DNA of 37,526 bases from an uncultured Clostridia bacterium (GCA_947166135.1 CAMVDB010000013.1:1-37526), one strand, 5' to 3'. Shown: positions 1 through 8,736, counted from the stretch's first letter. Made by a program: numbers and translations. The notes: a model not told the origin generated them from the letters alone.

Positions 1-2
1 AC

Positions 3-290
3 GTAGCCGAGGCTGACGGTATCGAGACCGGCGAGAACCGCGAGGGCATGTTCTTCGCGGCGCGTACCTTCGCGATGAAGTTCGGTCAGTCGCTGGCGAT
101 GCTGGTATTCACCTCGCTCGCGATCATCGGCACCACTCAGAACACCAACAGCAACGACATTACCGCCTCCGTCACCGGTATGACCATCGTCGGATGGGTC
201 GCGGTCGCGTTCTGCGTACTCGGCGCGGTCATCCTCAGCTTCTATAACGAAAAGAAGATCATGGCTACGATCGACAAAAAGAACAAATAA
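3..290 (+). CDS. GPH-family sugar:cation symporter, C-terminal fragment
   Basis: The reading frame is already open at the window edge, so only the last 95 or so residues are seen. It begins with a polar stretch (EADGIETGENREGMFF) followed by two hydrophobic segments, roughly KFGQSLAMLVFTSLAIIG and MTIVGWVAVAFCVLGAVIL, and a basic tail ending KKNK. The charged loop with RxEG before a helix is typical of the last cytoplasmic loop of glycoside-pentoside-hexuronide (GPH/MelB-like) symporters of the major facilitator superfamily. The alpha-galactosidase gene starts about 80 bases downstream on the same strand, so the likely substrate is an alpha-galactoside such as melibiose or raffinose; this is inferred from context. 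An internal ATG at 48 is not the true start, because the upstream frame is open and matches the family. Confidence 0.75.
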   Translation, partial: VAEADGIETGENREGMFFAARTFAMKFGQSLAMLVFTSLAIIGTTQNTNSNDITASVTGMTIVGWVAVAFCVLGAVILSFYNEKKIMATIDKKNK

Positions 291-370
291 ATCATCAATC
301 CCCGGCAGTGATTGCCAGCCAATCGGCTGCGCCGTTTCCTTACATTGACACTTTTATAAATGGTGATAAT

Positions 371-2722
371 ATGATCAAAAAACTAACCGGCGAGCGGGAT
401 ACCTTTCTCCTGCAGACCGAGAATACCGCCTACGCGATCTCGATCCTGCCCTCGGGACATCCCGAGCACCTTTATTACGGTTCCCGTATCGACGCAGATT
501 CGCTCGATGATCTCCTTGCTCTCCGACAGAAGCGCGAGTTCGAGCCCGGCAACGTGATCGTCTACTCCGAAGAGCACAATACGACCTCGCTGGAGGACAT
601 TTGCCTCGAGTGCTCGGGTGAGGGTCACGGCGACGTGCGCGAGCCCTTCCTCGAGATCGTTCGCGCGGACGGCTCCCGCACAACCGACTTTCTCTATCAG
701 GGCTATGAGATCACCGACGTAAAGCCGGCGTTCGACTCGCTCCCCGGCTCCTACAGCGCAGACGGAAAGGTCGAGCACCTTACGCTGAACCTTTCCGATG
801 AAGATTTGGCGCTTCAGCTGCACTACTACGTCTATCCCGACTGTGACGTGATCACGCGTTCCGCCAAGCTGACCAATCACGGCGCCGATCCTGTCGAGGT
901 TGAGCGGATGATGTCCGTACAGCTGGACCTGCCCGATCACGGATGGGCAGTCACCGCGTTCCACGGCGCATGGGCACGCGAGATGGATAAGTCCACCGTC
1001 GTACCCAACCGAGGCAAGTACATCATCGAGAGTCGCACGGGCTGCTCCTCGAACCGCACGAATCCCTTCTTCATGCTCCATCGTCCCGATACGAGCGAGG
1101 ACATCGGCGCGGTCTACGGCTTCAACCTCATCTACAGCGGCAATCACTACGCCTCGGCTGAGGTCAGCGCGTTCTTCAAGACCCGCGTCGTACAGGGCGT
1201 GAATCCCGCGGGCTTCCGCTGGCTGCTCGAAGAAGGCGAGAGCTTTGAAGCGCCCGAGGCGGTCATGACCTACACCGACCGCGGCTTCGGCGCCCAGACC
1301 CGCAACATGCACCGCTTCGTCCGCGAGCATATCCTGCGCGGCGAATGGGCGCATAAGGAACGCCCCGTCCTGCTCAACTCATGGGAGGCGTCCTACTTCA
1401 ATATCACCGAGAACAGTCTTGTTTCGCTTGCGAAAGCGGGCAAGGATCTCGGTATCGAGCTGTTCGTCATGGACGACGGATGGTTCGGCGACCGCAACGA
1501 CGATTTCCGCGCACTCGGCGACTGGGATTATAATCCGAAGAAGCTCCCCGGCGGACTCAAACGTCTCTCGAAGAAAGTCACCGACCTCGGGATCGGCTTC
1601 GGTCTCTGGGTCGAGCCGGAGATGATCAACGTCAACTCCCGCCTCTATGAAGCCCACCCCGACTGGGCGATGGCGATCCCCGGCAAGCTCCACAGCGAGG
1701 GCAGACACCAGCGCATCCTCGACCTGAGCAATCCCGCCGTATCCGACTGGATGATCGAGAAAATGAGCGAGGTCTTTTCCTCGGGCGAAATCACCTATGT
1801 CAAATGGGATATGAACCGCATCTTCTCCGACGTATTCTCGCCGTATCTGCCGCCGAAGCGACAGGGCGAGACCGCCCACCGCTACATGCTGGGTCTTTAC
1901 AAGGTGATGAAGGCGCTGACCGAACGATTCCCGCATATCCTCTTTGAGGGCTGTGCCTCGGGCGGATGCCGCTTTGACCTCGGTATCCTCAGCTACTTCC
2001 CGCAGATCTGGGGCTCCGACAACACCGACGCGCTCTGCCGCTCCCATATCCAGGAGGGCTACAGCTACGGCTATCCGCAATGCTGCGTCGCGGCGCATGT
2101 CTCGGCATGTCCGAATCACCAGACCCTCCGCTCTACCCCGCTCGAAACCCGCTTCAATATCGCGTCCTTCGGCGCACTGGGCTACGAGCTGAACGTAGGC
2201 GACCTGAGCTCCGACGACAAGGAGCATGTACGCCTGCAGATCACACTCTACAAGGTTTGGCGCGATGTGCTCCAGTACGGCGATATGCACCGCATCCGAA
2301 CGGGCGGCAACCATCACGAATGGATTGCCGTCAGCGAGGATCAATCCCGCGCCGTCGGCATGCTCATGCAGGAGCTGGTACAGCCCGACCTGCAATCCCA
2401 TCGGTTTATATGCAAGGGGCTCGACCCCGACCGCACCTACCGCTTCCACAACATCTCGGGCAAGGTGAACATCAAACTCTTCGGCTCACTAATCAACACC
2501 ATGACGCCGATCCATATCCGTCAGGACGGTGTTCTCCATAACCTGATTGCCCGCTTCATCAAGATGGGCGGCGAGGTCGAGGATTATACAGCCAAGGGCT
2601 CCGTCCTCATGGGCGCGGGCGTCGCGCTGAGACAGCAGTTCTCCGGCAACGGTTACAATGAGAACGTCCGCCTCTTCCCCGACTTCTCCTCGCGCATGTA
2701 CTTCATCGAAGCGATCGACTGA
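371..2722 (+). CDS. alpha-galactosidase, glycoside hydrolase family 36
   Basis: Predicted 783-residue cytoplasmic enzyme (no signal peptide) that releases terminal alpha-1,6-galactose from melibiose/raffinose-type sugars. It has the GH36 layout: an N-terminal beta-sandwich (about 1-330), a catalytic barrel and a C-terminal beta domain. The motif YVKWDMNR carries the presumed nucleophile Asp480, and SDNTDA carries the presumed acid/base Asp550; both lie close to the positions in long GH36 enzymes. LWVEPEMIN and FEGCASGGCRFD are further family motifs. The ATG at 371 is preferred because MIKKLTGERDTFLLQTENTAYAI starts like the family. A GTG at 308 would add 21 unrelated residues and has no ribosome binding site; the one before 371 (GGTGAT) is weak. 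The gene follows the symporter directly and probably shares its transcript. Confidence 0.93.
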   Translation: MIKKLTGERDTFLLQTENTAYAISILPSGHPEHLYYGSRIDADSLDDLLALRQKREFEPGNVIVYSEEHNTTSLEDICLECSGEGHGDVREPFLEIVRADGSRTTDFLYQGYEITDVKPAFDSLPGSYSADGKVEHLTLNLSDEDLALQLHYYVYPDCDVITRSAKLTNHGADPVEVERMMSVQLDLPDHGWAVTAFHGAWAREMDKSTVVPNRGKYIIESRTGCSSNRTNPFFMLHRPDTSEDIGAVYGFNLIYSGNHYASAEVSAFFKTRVVQGVNPAGFRWLLEEGESFEAPEAVMTYTDRGFGAQTRNMHRFVREHILRGEWAHKERPVLLNSWEASYFNITENSLVSLAKAGKDLGIELFVMDDGWFGDRNDDFRALGDWDYNPKKLPGGLKRLSKKVTDLGIGFGLWVEPEMINVNSRLYEAHPDWAMAIPGKLHSEGRHQRILDLSNPAVSDWMIEKMSEVFSSGEITYVKWDMNRIFSDVFSPYLPPKRQGETAHRYMLGLYKVMKALTERFPHILFEGCASGGCRFDLGILSYFPQIWGSDNTDALCRSHIQEGYSYGYPQCCVAAHVSACPNHQTLRSTPLETRFNIASFGALGYELNVGDLSSDDKEHVRLQITLYKVWRDVLQYGDMHRIRTGGNHHEWIAVSEDQSRAVGMLMQELVQPDLQSHRFICKGLDPDRTYRFHNISGKVNIKLFGSLINTMTPIHIRQDGVLHNLIARFIKMGGEVEDYTAKGSVLMGAGVALRQQFSGNGYNENVRLFPDFSSRMYFIEAID

Positions 2723-2740
2723 TCGTCTCCAAATACAGTA

Positions 2741-2779
2741 AAAGGACTTCCGACATCAGTGCCGGAAGTCCTTTCTTTT
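2741..2779. terminator. bidirectional intrinsic terminator between alpha-galactosidase and rubrerythrin
   Basis: A perfect 12-bp stem (AAAGGACTTCCG at 2741-2752 pairing with 2763-2774) is followed by CTTTTT on the plus strand and preceded by A-rich sequence that reads as U-rich on the minus strand. It sits between two convergent genes and can end both transcripts. Confidence 0.88.
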
Positions 2780-2788
2780 TGTCAGTTA

Positions 2789-3328
2789 TCAATAATTTGC
2801 CTCGTGCACCTCGAAGTAGCTCTGCGGATGGTTGCAGGTGGGGCAGATCTCGGGCGCCTTGGTTCCGACGACGATGTGACCGCAGTTGCGGCACTCCCAC
2901 ACCTTGACCTCGCTCTTCTCGAATACCTGAGCGGTCTCAACGTTCTTCAGCAGTGCGCGGTAACGCTCCTCATGCTGCTTCTCGATCGCACCGACCAGGC
3001 GGAAGCGGGCAGCAAGCTCAGCGAAGCCCTCCTCCTCAGCGGTCTTGGCGAAGTTCTCATACATATCGGTCCACTCATAGTTCTCACCGTCAGCCGCGGC
3101 GGAAAGGTTCTCGGCGGTATCGCCGATACCGTTCAGCTCCTTGAGCCAGAGCTTCGCGTGCTCCTTCTCGTTCTCGGCGGTCTTGAGGAAGAGCGCGGCG
3201 ATCTGCTCAAAGCCCTCTTTCTTCGCCTTGGACGCGAAGTAGGTATACTTGTTGCGCGCCATCGACTCGCCCGCGAAAGCCGCCTCCAGGTTCTTCTCGG
3301 TCTGTGTTCCTGCGTATTTATTTGCCAT
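2789..3328 (-). CDS. rbr: rubrerythrin
   Basis: 179-residue non-haem iron peroxidase that reduces hydrogen peroxide in the cytoplasm of anaerobes. The N-terminal ferritin-like four-helix domain shows the diiron ligands in ENEKEHA and [10 protein letters not shown]. The C-terminal rubredoxin-like domain has the two CxxC pairs that bind one iron (VWECRNCGH and ICPTCNHP). Length and domain order are those of classical rubrerythrin. The ATG follows an AAAGGAG ribosome binding site, and the gene starts about 45 bases after the superoxide reductase stop codon, so the two probably form one oxidative-stress operon: superoxide to peroxide, then peroxide to water. Confidence 0.95.
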   Translation of the reverse strand: MANKYAGTQTEKNLEAAFAGESMARNKYTYFASKAKKEGFEQIAALFLKTAENEKEHAKLWLKELNGIGDTAENLSAAADGENYEWTDMYENFAKTAEEEGFAELAARFRLVGAIEKQHEERYRALLKNVETAQVFEKSEVKVWECRNCGHIVVGTKAPEICPTCNHPQSYFEVHEANY

Positions 3329-3372
3329 GATGATACACTCCTTTTTCCTTAGTATGATACAGTTGAGATCGT

Positions 3373-3747
3373 TTATGCCTTCCAGAGGCTGTGGAGATTG
3401 CAGTAGGCGTAGACTGCCTCGACCTCTTCGCCCTCACACAGCGCGAAGCACGCCTCGGGCGCGTCGCCGGGCTTCAGCGCCTTGCGCTGGTTGCCCGCAG
3501 TGGTCTGTACCGCGATCCACTCGATATAGTGCTCGTCGAGCATCGGATGAGCGACGGAACCGACTTTGACATGCACGATGTTGTCCTCGACCTCAAAGAC
3601 AGGGACGTGCTTCTCGACGGAAGCGTCGGTGGTGCCGGGAACGATCTCGGTCATCTTATGACCGCAGCACATCACCGGTACGCCCTTGTCCCTGACCATC
3701 GCGATCATGTTGCCGCAATGCTCACAGATGTAGAATTTCATTTCCAT
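3373..3747 (-). CDS. dfx: desulfoferrodoxin / 2Fe superoxide reductase
   Basis: 124-residue cytoplasmic protein that reduces superoxide to hydrogen peroxide without making oxygen. The N-terminal rubredoxin-like centre I is complete: Cys8, Cys11 and the Cys27-Cys28 pair. The catalytic centre II ligands are also present: His47 in the EKHVP motif, His67 in AHPM, His73 in DEHYIEW, then Cys116 and His119 near the C-terminus. It is therefore the two-iron class. A strong AAGGAGGT site lies about 8 bases before the ATG, and a promoter with an adjacent palindrome lies upstream. It is first in an operon with rubrerythrin. Confidence 0.95.
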   Translation of the reverse strand: MEMKFYICEHCGNMIAMVRDKGVPVMCCGHKMTEIVPGTTDASVEKHVPVFEVEDNIVHVKVGSVAHPMLDEHYIEWIAVQTTAGNQRKALKPGDAPEACFALCEGEEVEAVYAYCNLHSLWKA

Positions 3748-3811
3748 AGAATAACCTCCTTGTGTCAGAGCTCAAACGTATAATCATCGAAGCTCGGCAT
3801 AAATTTTCTTG

Positions 3812-3840
3812 ATTCTACCATAAAGGATGTCGGAACACAA
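3812..3840 (-). promoter_or_regulatory. probable sigma-A promoter of the dfx-rbr operon
   Basis: Read on the minus strand, TTGTGT (3835-3840) and TAGAAT (3812-3817) are separated by 17 bases, about 65 bases upstream of the desulfoferrodoxin start. It is close to the housekeeping consensus, but the -35 is only a partial match. Confidence 0.5.
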
Positions 3841-3850
3841 GTGGTTTTTT

Positions 3851-3868
3851 GATTAGCGTCGGCTAATC
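3851..3868. promoter_or_regulatory. inverted repeat just upstream of the dfx promoter
   Basis: GATTAGC (3851-3857) and GCTAATC (3862-3868) form a perfect 7-bp dyad. On the plus strand it is followed by TTTTT and resembles a terminator, yet no plus-strand gene ends nearby. Lying about 10 bases upstream of the minus-strand -35 box, it could be an operator of the oxidative-stress operon. It does not resemble the PerR box. Function unproven. Confidence 0.35.
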
Positions 3869-3888
3869 TTTTTGGGTAAAAAAGCACA

Positions 3889-3923
3889 CATAAACAACAA
3901 CCCGCCGGGATGAATCCGGCGGG
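3889..3923 (-). terminator. stem-loop downstream of the Nudix gene
   Basis: CCCGCCGG (3901-3908) and CCGGCGGG (3916-3923) form a perfect 8-bp GC stem with a short loop. On the minus strand it is followed by a moderately U-rich GTTGTTGTTT stretch, consistent with ending the DHW-Nudix transcript. Confidence 0.6.
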
Positions 3924-3979
3924 CTGCTGTACTGTATTGGGTTTCGGTCAGGCGAACCTTGGGCTTCGCCTGTGATCGA

Positions 3980-4669
3980 TCATTTGAGCTTGTCTATATT
4001 CTCACGCGCCTTGCGGATGACGCGCAGGTCGTTATCGTAGGTACAGCGGTGATGCGCCTCCTCGAGATCGACCCATATGTAGCTGTCGATCTCCTCCTCC
4101 TGGATCCTCACCTTGTCGGACATGGTCTGCGCCATGAAGAAGACGACCCGCTTGCGGATCTTGCCGAAGGGACAGTAGTCGGCGACCTCGCGGAAGGAAT
4201 CGATGATGCGGATGTTCAGACCCGTTTCCTCATAGACCTCGCGGATCGCGGTCTCCTGCTCGGTCTCGCCCTGCTCGACGTGACCCTTGGGGAAGCTGTA
4301 GTTCCTGCCGTTGTGGTTGCGAACCAGCAGGATCTTACAGCGGTCACCCTGCTTATAGATCACGATAGCGCCGCAGCTCTTCTCATACAGGCAGCTGATC
4401 TTCTCGATCTGTGCGTTGTGCAGGTGCGAGAGCTTCTCGCGGATGGCGGGCTCGTAATAGATCTCACCCTCGGGGGCGACGATCAGCTTCTCTCCCGTTC
4501 CCTTGATGGTGACGACGGCGATGACAACGCCGAACACAAAGTCGCGAAGCGGCTTTCGGGAGATAATGTACGCGCTCTTATGTTTAAAGGTATCGGCGTC
4601 GGCATAACCCGAATACAGGTCGTCCGCCAGCATACCGTAGACATTCACCTTGACCTTCTTTGCTATCAT
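3980..4669 (-). CDS. Nudix hydrolase with an N-terminal inorganic-pyrophosphatase-like domain
   Basis: 229 residues. The C-terminal half (about 95-229) is a Nudix domain with a canonical box, GHVEQGETEQETAIREVYEE, which binds the metal for cleaving nucleoside diphosphates linked to another group; the substrate cannot be read from sequence. The first ~80 residues (SAYIISRKPLRDFVFGVVIAVV, then KLIVAPEG) resemble the second half of small clostridial inorganic pyrophosphatases (AYILGV...GEVIAIIH...KLVVAPEG), but the typical acidic metal-binding core is not obvious, so that module may be inactive. The start is fixed by GGAGGTGA just upstream. It lies 14 bases after the DHW gene and is probably cotranscribed with it, although the jobs look unrelated. 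Confidence 0.8.
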   Translation of the reverse strand: MIAKKVKVNVYGMLADDLYSGYADADTFKHKSAYIISRKPLRDFVFGVVIAVVTIKGTGEKLIVAPEGEIYYEPAIREKLSHLHNAQIEKISCLYEKSCGAIVIYKQGDRCKILLVRNHNGRNYSFPKGHVEQGETEQETAIREVYEETGLNIRIIDSFREVADYCPFGKIRKRVVFFMAQTMSDKVRIQEEEIDSYIWVDLEEAHHRCTYDNDLRVIRKARENIDKLK

Positions 4670-4683
4670 TCCGTCTCACCTCC

Positions 4684-5907
4684 TCAGTAAATACTTTCGA
4701 TTCGATCGAGCTGTACGGCGGCGTTCGCGGCGACCGTGTTGTTCAGGAAGAGAACCTCGGTGATGCCGTTGTCCTGCATATAGCTCTTGAGATTCTGTCC
4801 GAAATGGCGGAAGTCAATCACGTGGACTTCCTCATAGTTGTTGGTCAGGAAGGGCACGAAGGCGTTACCGTAGCTCTCCTTGACGACGGCGATCTTCTTG
4901 CCGTTCTTCAGCTCGTCGTTATACTCGACGAACAGCGGCGCGTCGCCGTAGATGAATACGCCGTAAGCGATCGAGCCGCCGCTCTCCTGCTCATACAGCA
5001 CGGAGGTCTCGTACAGCTCCTCGCCGGGGTTATCCTGGCGCATCGCGTGGGTCTGGTACGGGAAGGTCCAGAAGTGGACGGTGTCAAGATGCTCGTACAG
5101 TGAAGGATCGCTGTCGACCATCGAGCCCTCAAAGCCCTCGATCGTGTGCTCGGTGCAGGTAGAGAGATCGAGCGGGGTCTGGCCCGTCTGCTCACAGAAC
5201 GCCTGATACGCGTAATACGCGCCCAGTCCCGTCCAGTGGTGGTCGGTGTTGAAGTAGATGTACTCGTCGAGGTGCTTAGCGAGATTGTTGTAAGCGTTGA
5301 TCGGCTTGACGTCGGCGGAGTACTTCGAGTAGATCGCCTTGATATTATCCGCCTGAGAGGTGGTCGCGACAGCGCCGCTCTGGATCAGGCGGGGTGGAAC
5401 CGCGAACTCGGTGTGATTCGGGACGACCATGTTGTAGACCGTGAACTCGGGAGCGTTGGTCTTGAACTTCGAGATCGTATCGGCATACGCCTGAGCCGAA
5501 TCGTCGGAGCCGCTGAACAGCTCCAGCGCCATGTTGTTATAGATGTAGATGCCGCCGTTGGAGGCTGAGTAGTAGCCCTCCTTGCCGTCATCCTTGATGT
5601 TCGGTGTGATGAAGCTGGTCGCTGTATCCGCCACTGCCTGAGTCGGTGTCTCGGAAGCGTCCTCCGCGACGACCGCTGTCGTCTCGACGGTCTTGTTGCC
5701 GCCCGAGCCGCCAAAGATCGCACGGAACAGCTGTACCAGCAGGAAAATCGCCAGGAATACGATCAGCAGACCGACAACGACGATGATCGTACGCCGGATC
5801 AGCAGTTTTTTTCTGCGCTCGCGCTTCATCTGAGCGATCGCTCTCTGACGTTTTAAACTATCGCTTGCACGGCGGGTATCATTACCGCCGTTGTAATCGT
5901 AGTTCAC
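4684..5907 (-). CDS. DHW-family (AlgJ/AlgX-like) membrane-anchored acetyltransferase-type protein
   Basis: 407 residues. A basic cytoplasmic N-terminus (RRASDSLKRQRAIAQMKRERRKKLL) precedes one membrane helix (about 38-65), a short low-complexity linker and a large extracellular SGNH-like domain. TDHHWTGLGAYY contains the Asp-His pair (Asp222), and VVKESYGNAF carries the candidate serine (Ser345), matching the Ser-His-Asp arrangement of AlgX/AlgJ O-acetyltransferases. It probably helps O-acetylate a surface polysaccharide, but no MBOAT partner sits next to it; one lies 4 kb away beside the paralogue at 8855-9997. The Nudix gene follows 14 bases after the stop. The exact acceptor is unknown. 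Confidence 0.75.
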   Translation of the reverse strand: MNYDYNGGNDTRRASDSLKRQRAIAQMKRERRKKLLIRRTIIVVVGLLIVFLAIFLLVQLFRAIFGGSGGNKTVETTAVVAEDASETPTQAVADTATSFITPNIKDDGKEGYYSASNGGIYIYNNMALELFSGSDDSAQAYADTISKFKTNAPEFTVYNMVVPNHTEFAVPPRLIQSGAVATTSQADNIKAIYSKYSADVKPINAYNNLAKHLDEYIYFNTDHHWTGLGAYYAYQAFCEQTGQTPLDLSTCTEHTIEGFEGSMVDSDPSLYEHLDTVHFWTFPYQTHAMRQDNPGEELYETSVLYEQESGGSIAYGVFIYGDAPLFVEYNDELKNGKKIAVVKESYGNAFVPFLTNNYEEVHVIDFRHFGQNLKSYMQDNGITEVLFLNNTVAANAAVQLDRIESIY

Positions 5908-6091
5908 GCTAATCCCTCCGTTTCAAAAATTGCTCGTATAAAAACCCTATATTCTTAGATATTATACTACAAAATCAAGATAGATACAACAATTAATTCA
6001 GAAAAATCGGCATAATCCGTCGTTATTTTTTGATTTTTCTCACGGATTTCGCATAAATCTTGCGCTTTTATCCATCTTGTGCTATGATAGG

Positions 6092-6369
6092 TAAGCAACC
6101 GAGAACAAATCCGAACCCGGTTTTGACGGGCATATTTCCGCCCGCTCTTTGTTAAAATCCTCGCGAACCCGTCAGGGTTCGCTGTGGTTTTGCCGCGATC
6201 AGACGAAAATCTGCTCCGGCAAAACTCCGAAGGACTGAAAATGTGCAAGATTTCGAGAAGAATTCGGTGCAGAAAGTGCAGGCAGGCTGGCGCCTGCCAA
6301 GATTGATAAGCCGAATTATTCCGAAATATTGCCATTTACAGCGTGTTCGGATTTATTCTCGGTTGCTTA
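6092..6369. repeat. 278-bp structured element with 25-bp inverted ends (MITE-like or ncRNA)
   Basis: The ends 6092-6116 and 6345-6369 are inverted repeats that match at 24 of 25 positions. Inside are several perfect short hairpins: CGGGC/GCCCG (6127-6131/6140-6144), GCGAACCC/GGGTTCGC (6163-6170/6175-6182), GTTTTGCCG/CGGCAAAAC (6187-6195/6217-6225) and a GGCAGGC/GCCTGCC stem near 6282-6299. No convincing ORF is present. The layout fits either a small non-autonomous inverted-repeat element or a multi-stem RNA closed by a long stem. It fills most of the gap between the divergent DHW and aminotransferase genes; the flanking 5908-6091 shows nothing else clear. Confidence 0.6.
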
Positions 6370-6398
6370 AGGTTATATTATAAAGAAAGCGTGATTTC

Positions 6399-7592
6399 AT
6401 GGACTATCAATTCTCCGACCGCGTGCTGGCGCTCAAGCCGAACGCCATCCGCGAAATACTTAAAAGCGCCTCCGACCCCGAGGTCATCTCTCTCTCGGCA
6501 GGCAATCCCGCTCCCGACGCCTTCCCCGTAGAGGCGATCAGCGAGATCTCCGCGCGTATCCTGCGCGACAACCCCATCGGCGTTCTTCAATACGGCGTCA
6601 GCGAGGGCTACAATCCCCTGCGCGACACCCTCAAGACTTATCTGAAAGAGAAGCATAATATCGGCTCCGGGGACGACGAGCTGATCATCGTCTCGGGCGC
6701 CCAGCAGGTCATGGATATCGCCGCCAAAACCTTCCTCAATGAAGGCGACGTGCTCGTATGTGAAGCGCCGAGCTTCGTCGGCTCCCTGAATACCTTCCGC
6801 AGCTACAACGCGGAACTGGTCGGCGTTCCCGTACAGCCCGACGGCATGGACATGGACGCGCTTGAAAAGGCTCTCGACGAGAATCCCCGTGCCAAGATGA
6901 TCTACACCATCCCCAACTTCCAGAACCCCTCCGGCGTCACCATGTCGCTCGAGAAGAGAAAGCGCCTCTATGAGCTGGCGAAAGCTCACGGCTGCATGAT
7001 CATCGAGGATAATCCCTACGGCGATCTGCGCTACTACGGCGAGGACGTCCCCTCCATCAAGAGTTGGGACACCGACGGCATCGTGATCTACTCCGGCTCG
7101 TTCTCCAAGGTCATCTCCCCCGGCATCCGCGTCGGCTTTATGGTCGCTCCCAAGGCGGCGATGGCGAAGATGATTATATGTAAGCAGGGTCAGGACGTCC
7201 ACACCACCATGTGGTCACAGATGATCTGTAACGAATACATGACGAAGTATGACTTTGAAGGTCATCTGAGCTTTTTGAGAAAGCTCTATACACAGAAGGC
7301 CGACCTGTGCATGCAACTGCTCGACGAGTATGTCGTCCCAAACGGCATAACCTACAACAAGATTCAGGGCGGTCTGTTCATCTGGTGCGATCTGCCGGAG
7401 GATGTCGATATGCTCGATTTCTGCAAGAAGCTGACCGAACGTAAGGTCTGCGTCGTACCGGGTAACGCTTTCCTCACCGACAGCGATCTGCCGTGCCACA
7501 GCTTCCGCATCAACTTCTCCACCCCCACCGACAAGGACCTCACCGAGGGTATCAAGGAGATCGGTAAGCTCGCGAAGGAGATCATCGGTTAA
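6399..7592 (+). CDS. PLP-dependent aminotransferase, class I/II (2-aminoadipate / LysN-like group)
   Basis: 397-residue cytoplasmic fold-type I aminotransferase. The presumed Schiff-base lysine is Lys237 in SGSFSKVISPGIRVGF. PNFQNPSG and EDNPYGDLRY are the substrate- and cofactor-binding motifs of the family, and AGNPAPDAFP near the N-terminus fits the KAT/AadAT/LysN branch, which also includes the catalytic halves of MocR regulators; no helix-turn-helix is fused here. Substrate (aromatic, branched-chain or 2-aminoadipate) cannot be assigned. The ATG lies about 30 bases after the structured element ending at 6369; the ribosome binding site is weak. Confidence 0.88.
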   Translation: MDYQFSDRVLALKPNAIREILKSASDPEVISLSAGNPAPDAFPVEAISEISARILRDNPIGVLQYGVSEGYNPLRDTLKTYLKEKHNIGSGDDELIIVSGAQQVMDIAAKTFLNEGDVLVCEAPSFVGSLNTFRSYNAELVGVPVQPDGMDMDALEKALDENPRAKMIYTIPNFQNPSGVTMSLEKRKRLYELAKAHGCMIIEDNPYGDLRYYGEDVPSIKSWDTDGIVIYSGSFSKVISPGIRVGFMVAPKAAMAKMIICKQGQDVHTTMWSQMICNEYMTKYDFEGHLSFLRKLYTQKADLCMQLLDEYVVPNGITYNKIQGGLFIWCDLPEDVDMLDFCKKLTERKVCVVPGNAFLTDSDLPCHSFRINFSTPTDKDLTEGIKEIGKLAKEIIG

Positions 7593-7600
7593 CAATGTAT

Positions 7601-7675
7601 AGGGACGACCATCGGTCGACCGCAAAGCGACGGACATCATCGATATCAGCGAGCGAACAATGCTCGCCCCTACGT
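7601..7675. repeat. short intergenic palindromic repeats
   Basis: Between the aminotransferase and trpS are small palindromes: CGACC/GGTCG (7606-7610/7614-7618) and GAGC/GCTC (7651-7654/7662-7665), the latter followed by GCCCCTAC. The style (palindrome followed by CCCTAC) resembles the GGGCTGAATAAATTCAGCCC copies near 25-28 kb. No T-box-like tRNA-sensing leader is visible before trpS. Confidence 0.4.
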
Positions 7676-7719
7676 CAACGTCCGCTCTCCGATCAACATA
7701 CAATAAAGGACTGATATAA

Positions 7720-8736
7720 ATGGAAAACACCGAAAAGAAGCAAATCGTATTCTCCGCGATCCAGCCCAGCGGCTCCATCACCCTCGGCAACTACCTCGGC
7801 GCCGTGAAGAACTGGGTCAGGATGCAGGAGAATCCCGCATACAACTGCATTTACGCGCTGGCTGACCTGCACACCATCACCGTGCGTCAGGATCCCGCGC
7901 AGTTCCGCAAGAACATCATCGACATGTACGCCTCGATCATGGCGTGCGGCGTCGACGTCGACAAGGCGCCGTTCTTCATCCAGAGCCACAATCCCGATCA
8001 CGCGGTGATGGGCTGGATTCTGGACTGCTACACCCAGTTCGGCGAGCTCAGCCGCATGACCCAGTTCAAGGACAAGAGCGCGAAGCACGCCGACAACATC
8101 AACGCCGGTCTGTTCACCTATCCGAGCCTGATGGCGGGCGATATCCTGTTGTATCAGGCGGATAAGGTACCGGTCGGCAGCGATCAGATGCAGCACCTTG
8201 AATTGACCCGCGACATCGCCAACCGCTTCAACGGCATCTACGGCAACGTGTTCAAGATCCCCGAGGGCTTCATCCCCAAGGACGGCGCACGCGTCATGAG
8301 CCTGCAGAACCCGACCGCCAAGATGAGCAAGTCCGACGAGAACGTCAACAGCTTCATCCTCCTGACCGACGAGGACAACGTCATCATGAAGAAGTTCAAG
8401 CGCGCGATCACCGACAGCGAGGCGAAGGTGCGCTACGCCGAGGGCAAGGACGGCATCAATAACCTCATGTCCATCTACTCCGCCGTGACAGGGCTGAGCT
8501 ATGAGCAGATCGAGCACGACTTCGACGGCAAGGGCTACGGCGACTTCAAGACCGCCGTCGGCGAAGCTGTCGTCGCGGAGCTCTCCCCCATCCGCAAGCG
8601 CTATCAGGAGTACTTAAAGGACAAGAAGTACATCGAGGAATGTTACACAAAGTCGCTCGAGTTCGTACAGCGCCTGAGCCATCGCACCGTCGAGAAGGCG
8701 ATGAAGAAGATCGGCTACGTTCTGCCGAAGAGATAA
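7720..8736 (+). CDS. trpS: tryptophanyl-tRNA synthetase
   Basis: 338 residues, the usual length of the bacterial class Ic enzyme that charges tRNA-Trp in the cytoplasm. The HIGH-type signature is in QPSGSITLGNYLGA near residues 11-24, and the KMSKS loop is exact at 201-205. DLHTITVRQDP, SHNPDH and GDILLYQADKVPVGSDQ are further family blocks. An AAAGGACTG stretch precedes the ATG. The gene is followed by a strong terminator and is probably its own unit or read through from the aminotransferase. Confidence 0.97.
   Translation: MENTEKKQIVFSAIQPSGSITLGNYLGAVKNWVRMQENPAYNCIYALADLHTITVRQDPAQFRKNIIDMYASIMACGVDVDKAPFFIQSHNPDHAVMGWILDCYTQFGELSRMTQFKDKSAKHADNINAGLFTYPSLMAGDILLYQADKVPVGSDQMQHLELTRDIANRFNGIYGNVFKIPEGFIPKDGARVMSLQNPTAKMSKSDENVNSFILLTDEDNVIMKKFKRAITDSEAKVRYAEGKDGINNLMSIYSAVTGLSYEQIEHDFDGKGYGDFKTAVGEAVVAELSPIRKRYQEYLKDKKYIEECYTKSLEFVQRLSHRTVEKAMKKIGYVLPKR

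Noticed and set aside
383-2449. Long minus-strand open frames (323 and 356 residues) opposite the alpha-galactosidase
   Set aside because: They are antisense shadows produced by GC-rich third codon positions; no family motifs, and the plus-strand gene has full catalytic motifs.
5967-6335. 122-residue minus-strand ORF inside the structured element
   Set aside because: No start context, composition unlike the neighbouring genes, and it covers the hairpins and inverted ends.
7593-7719. T-box leader for trpS
   Set aside because: The gap is only 127 bases, with small palindromes and no T-box core motif or specifier stem.
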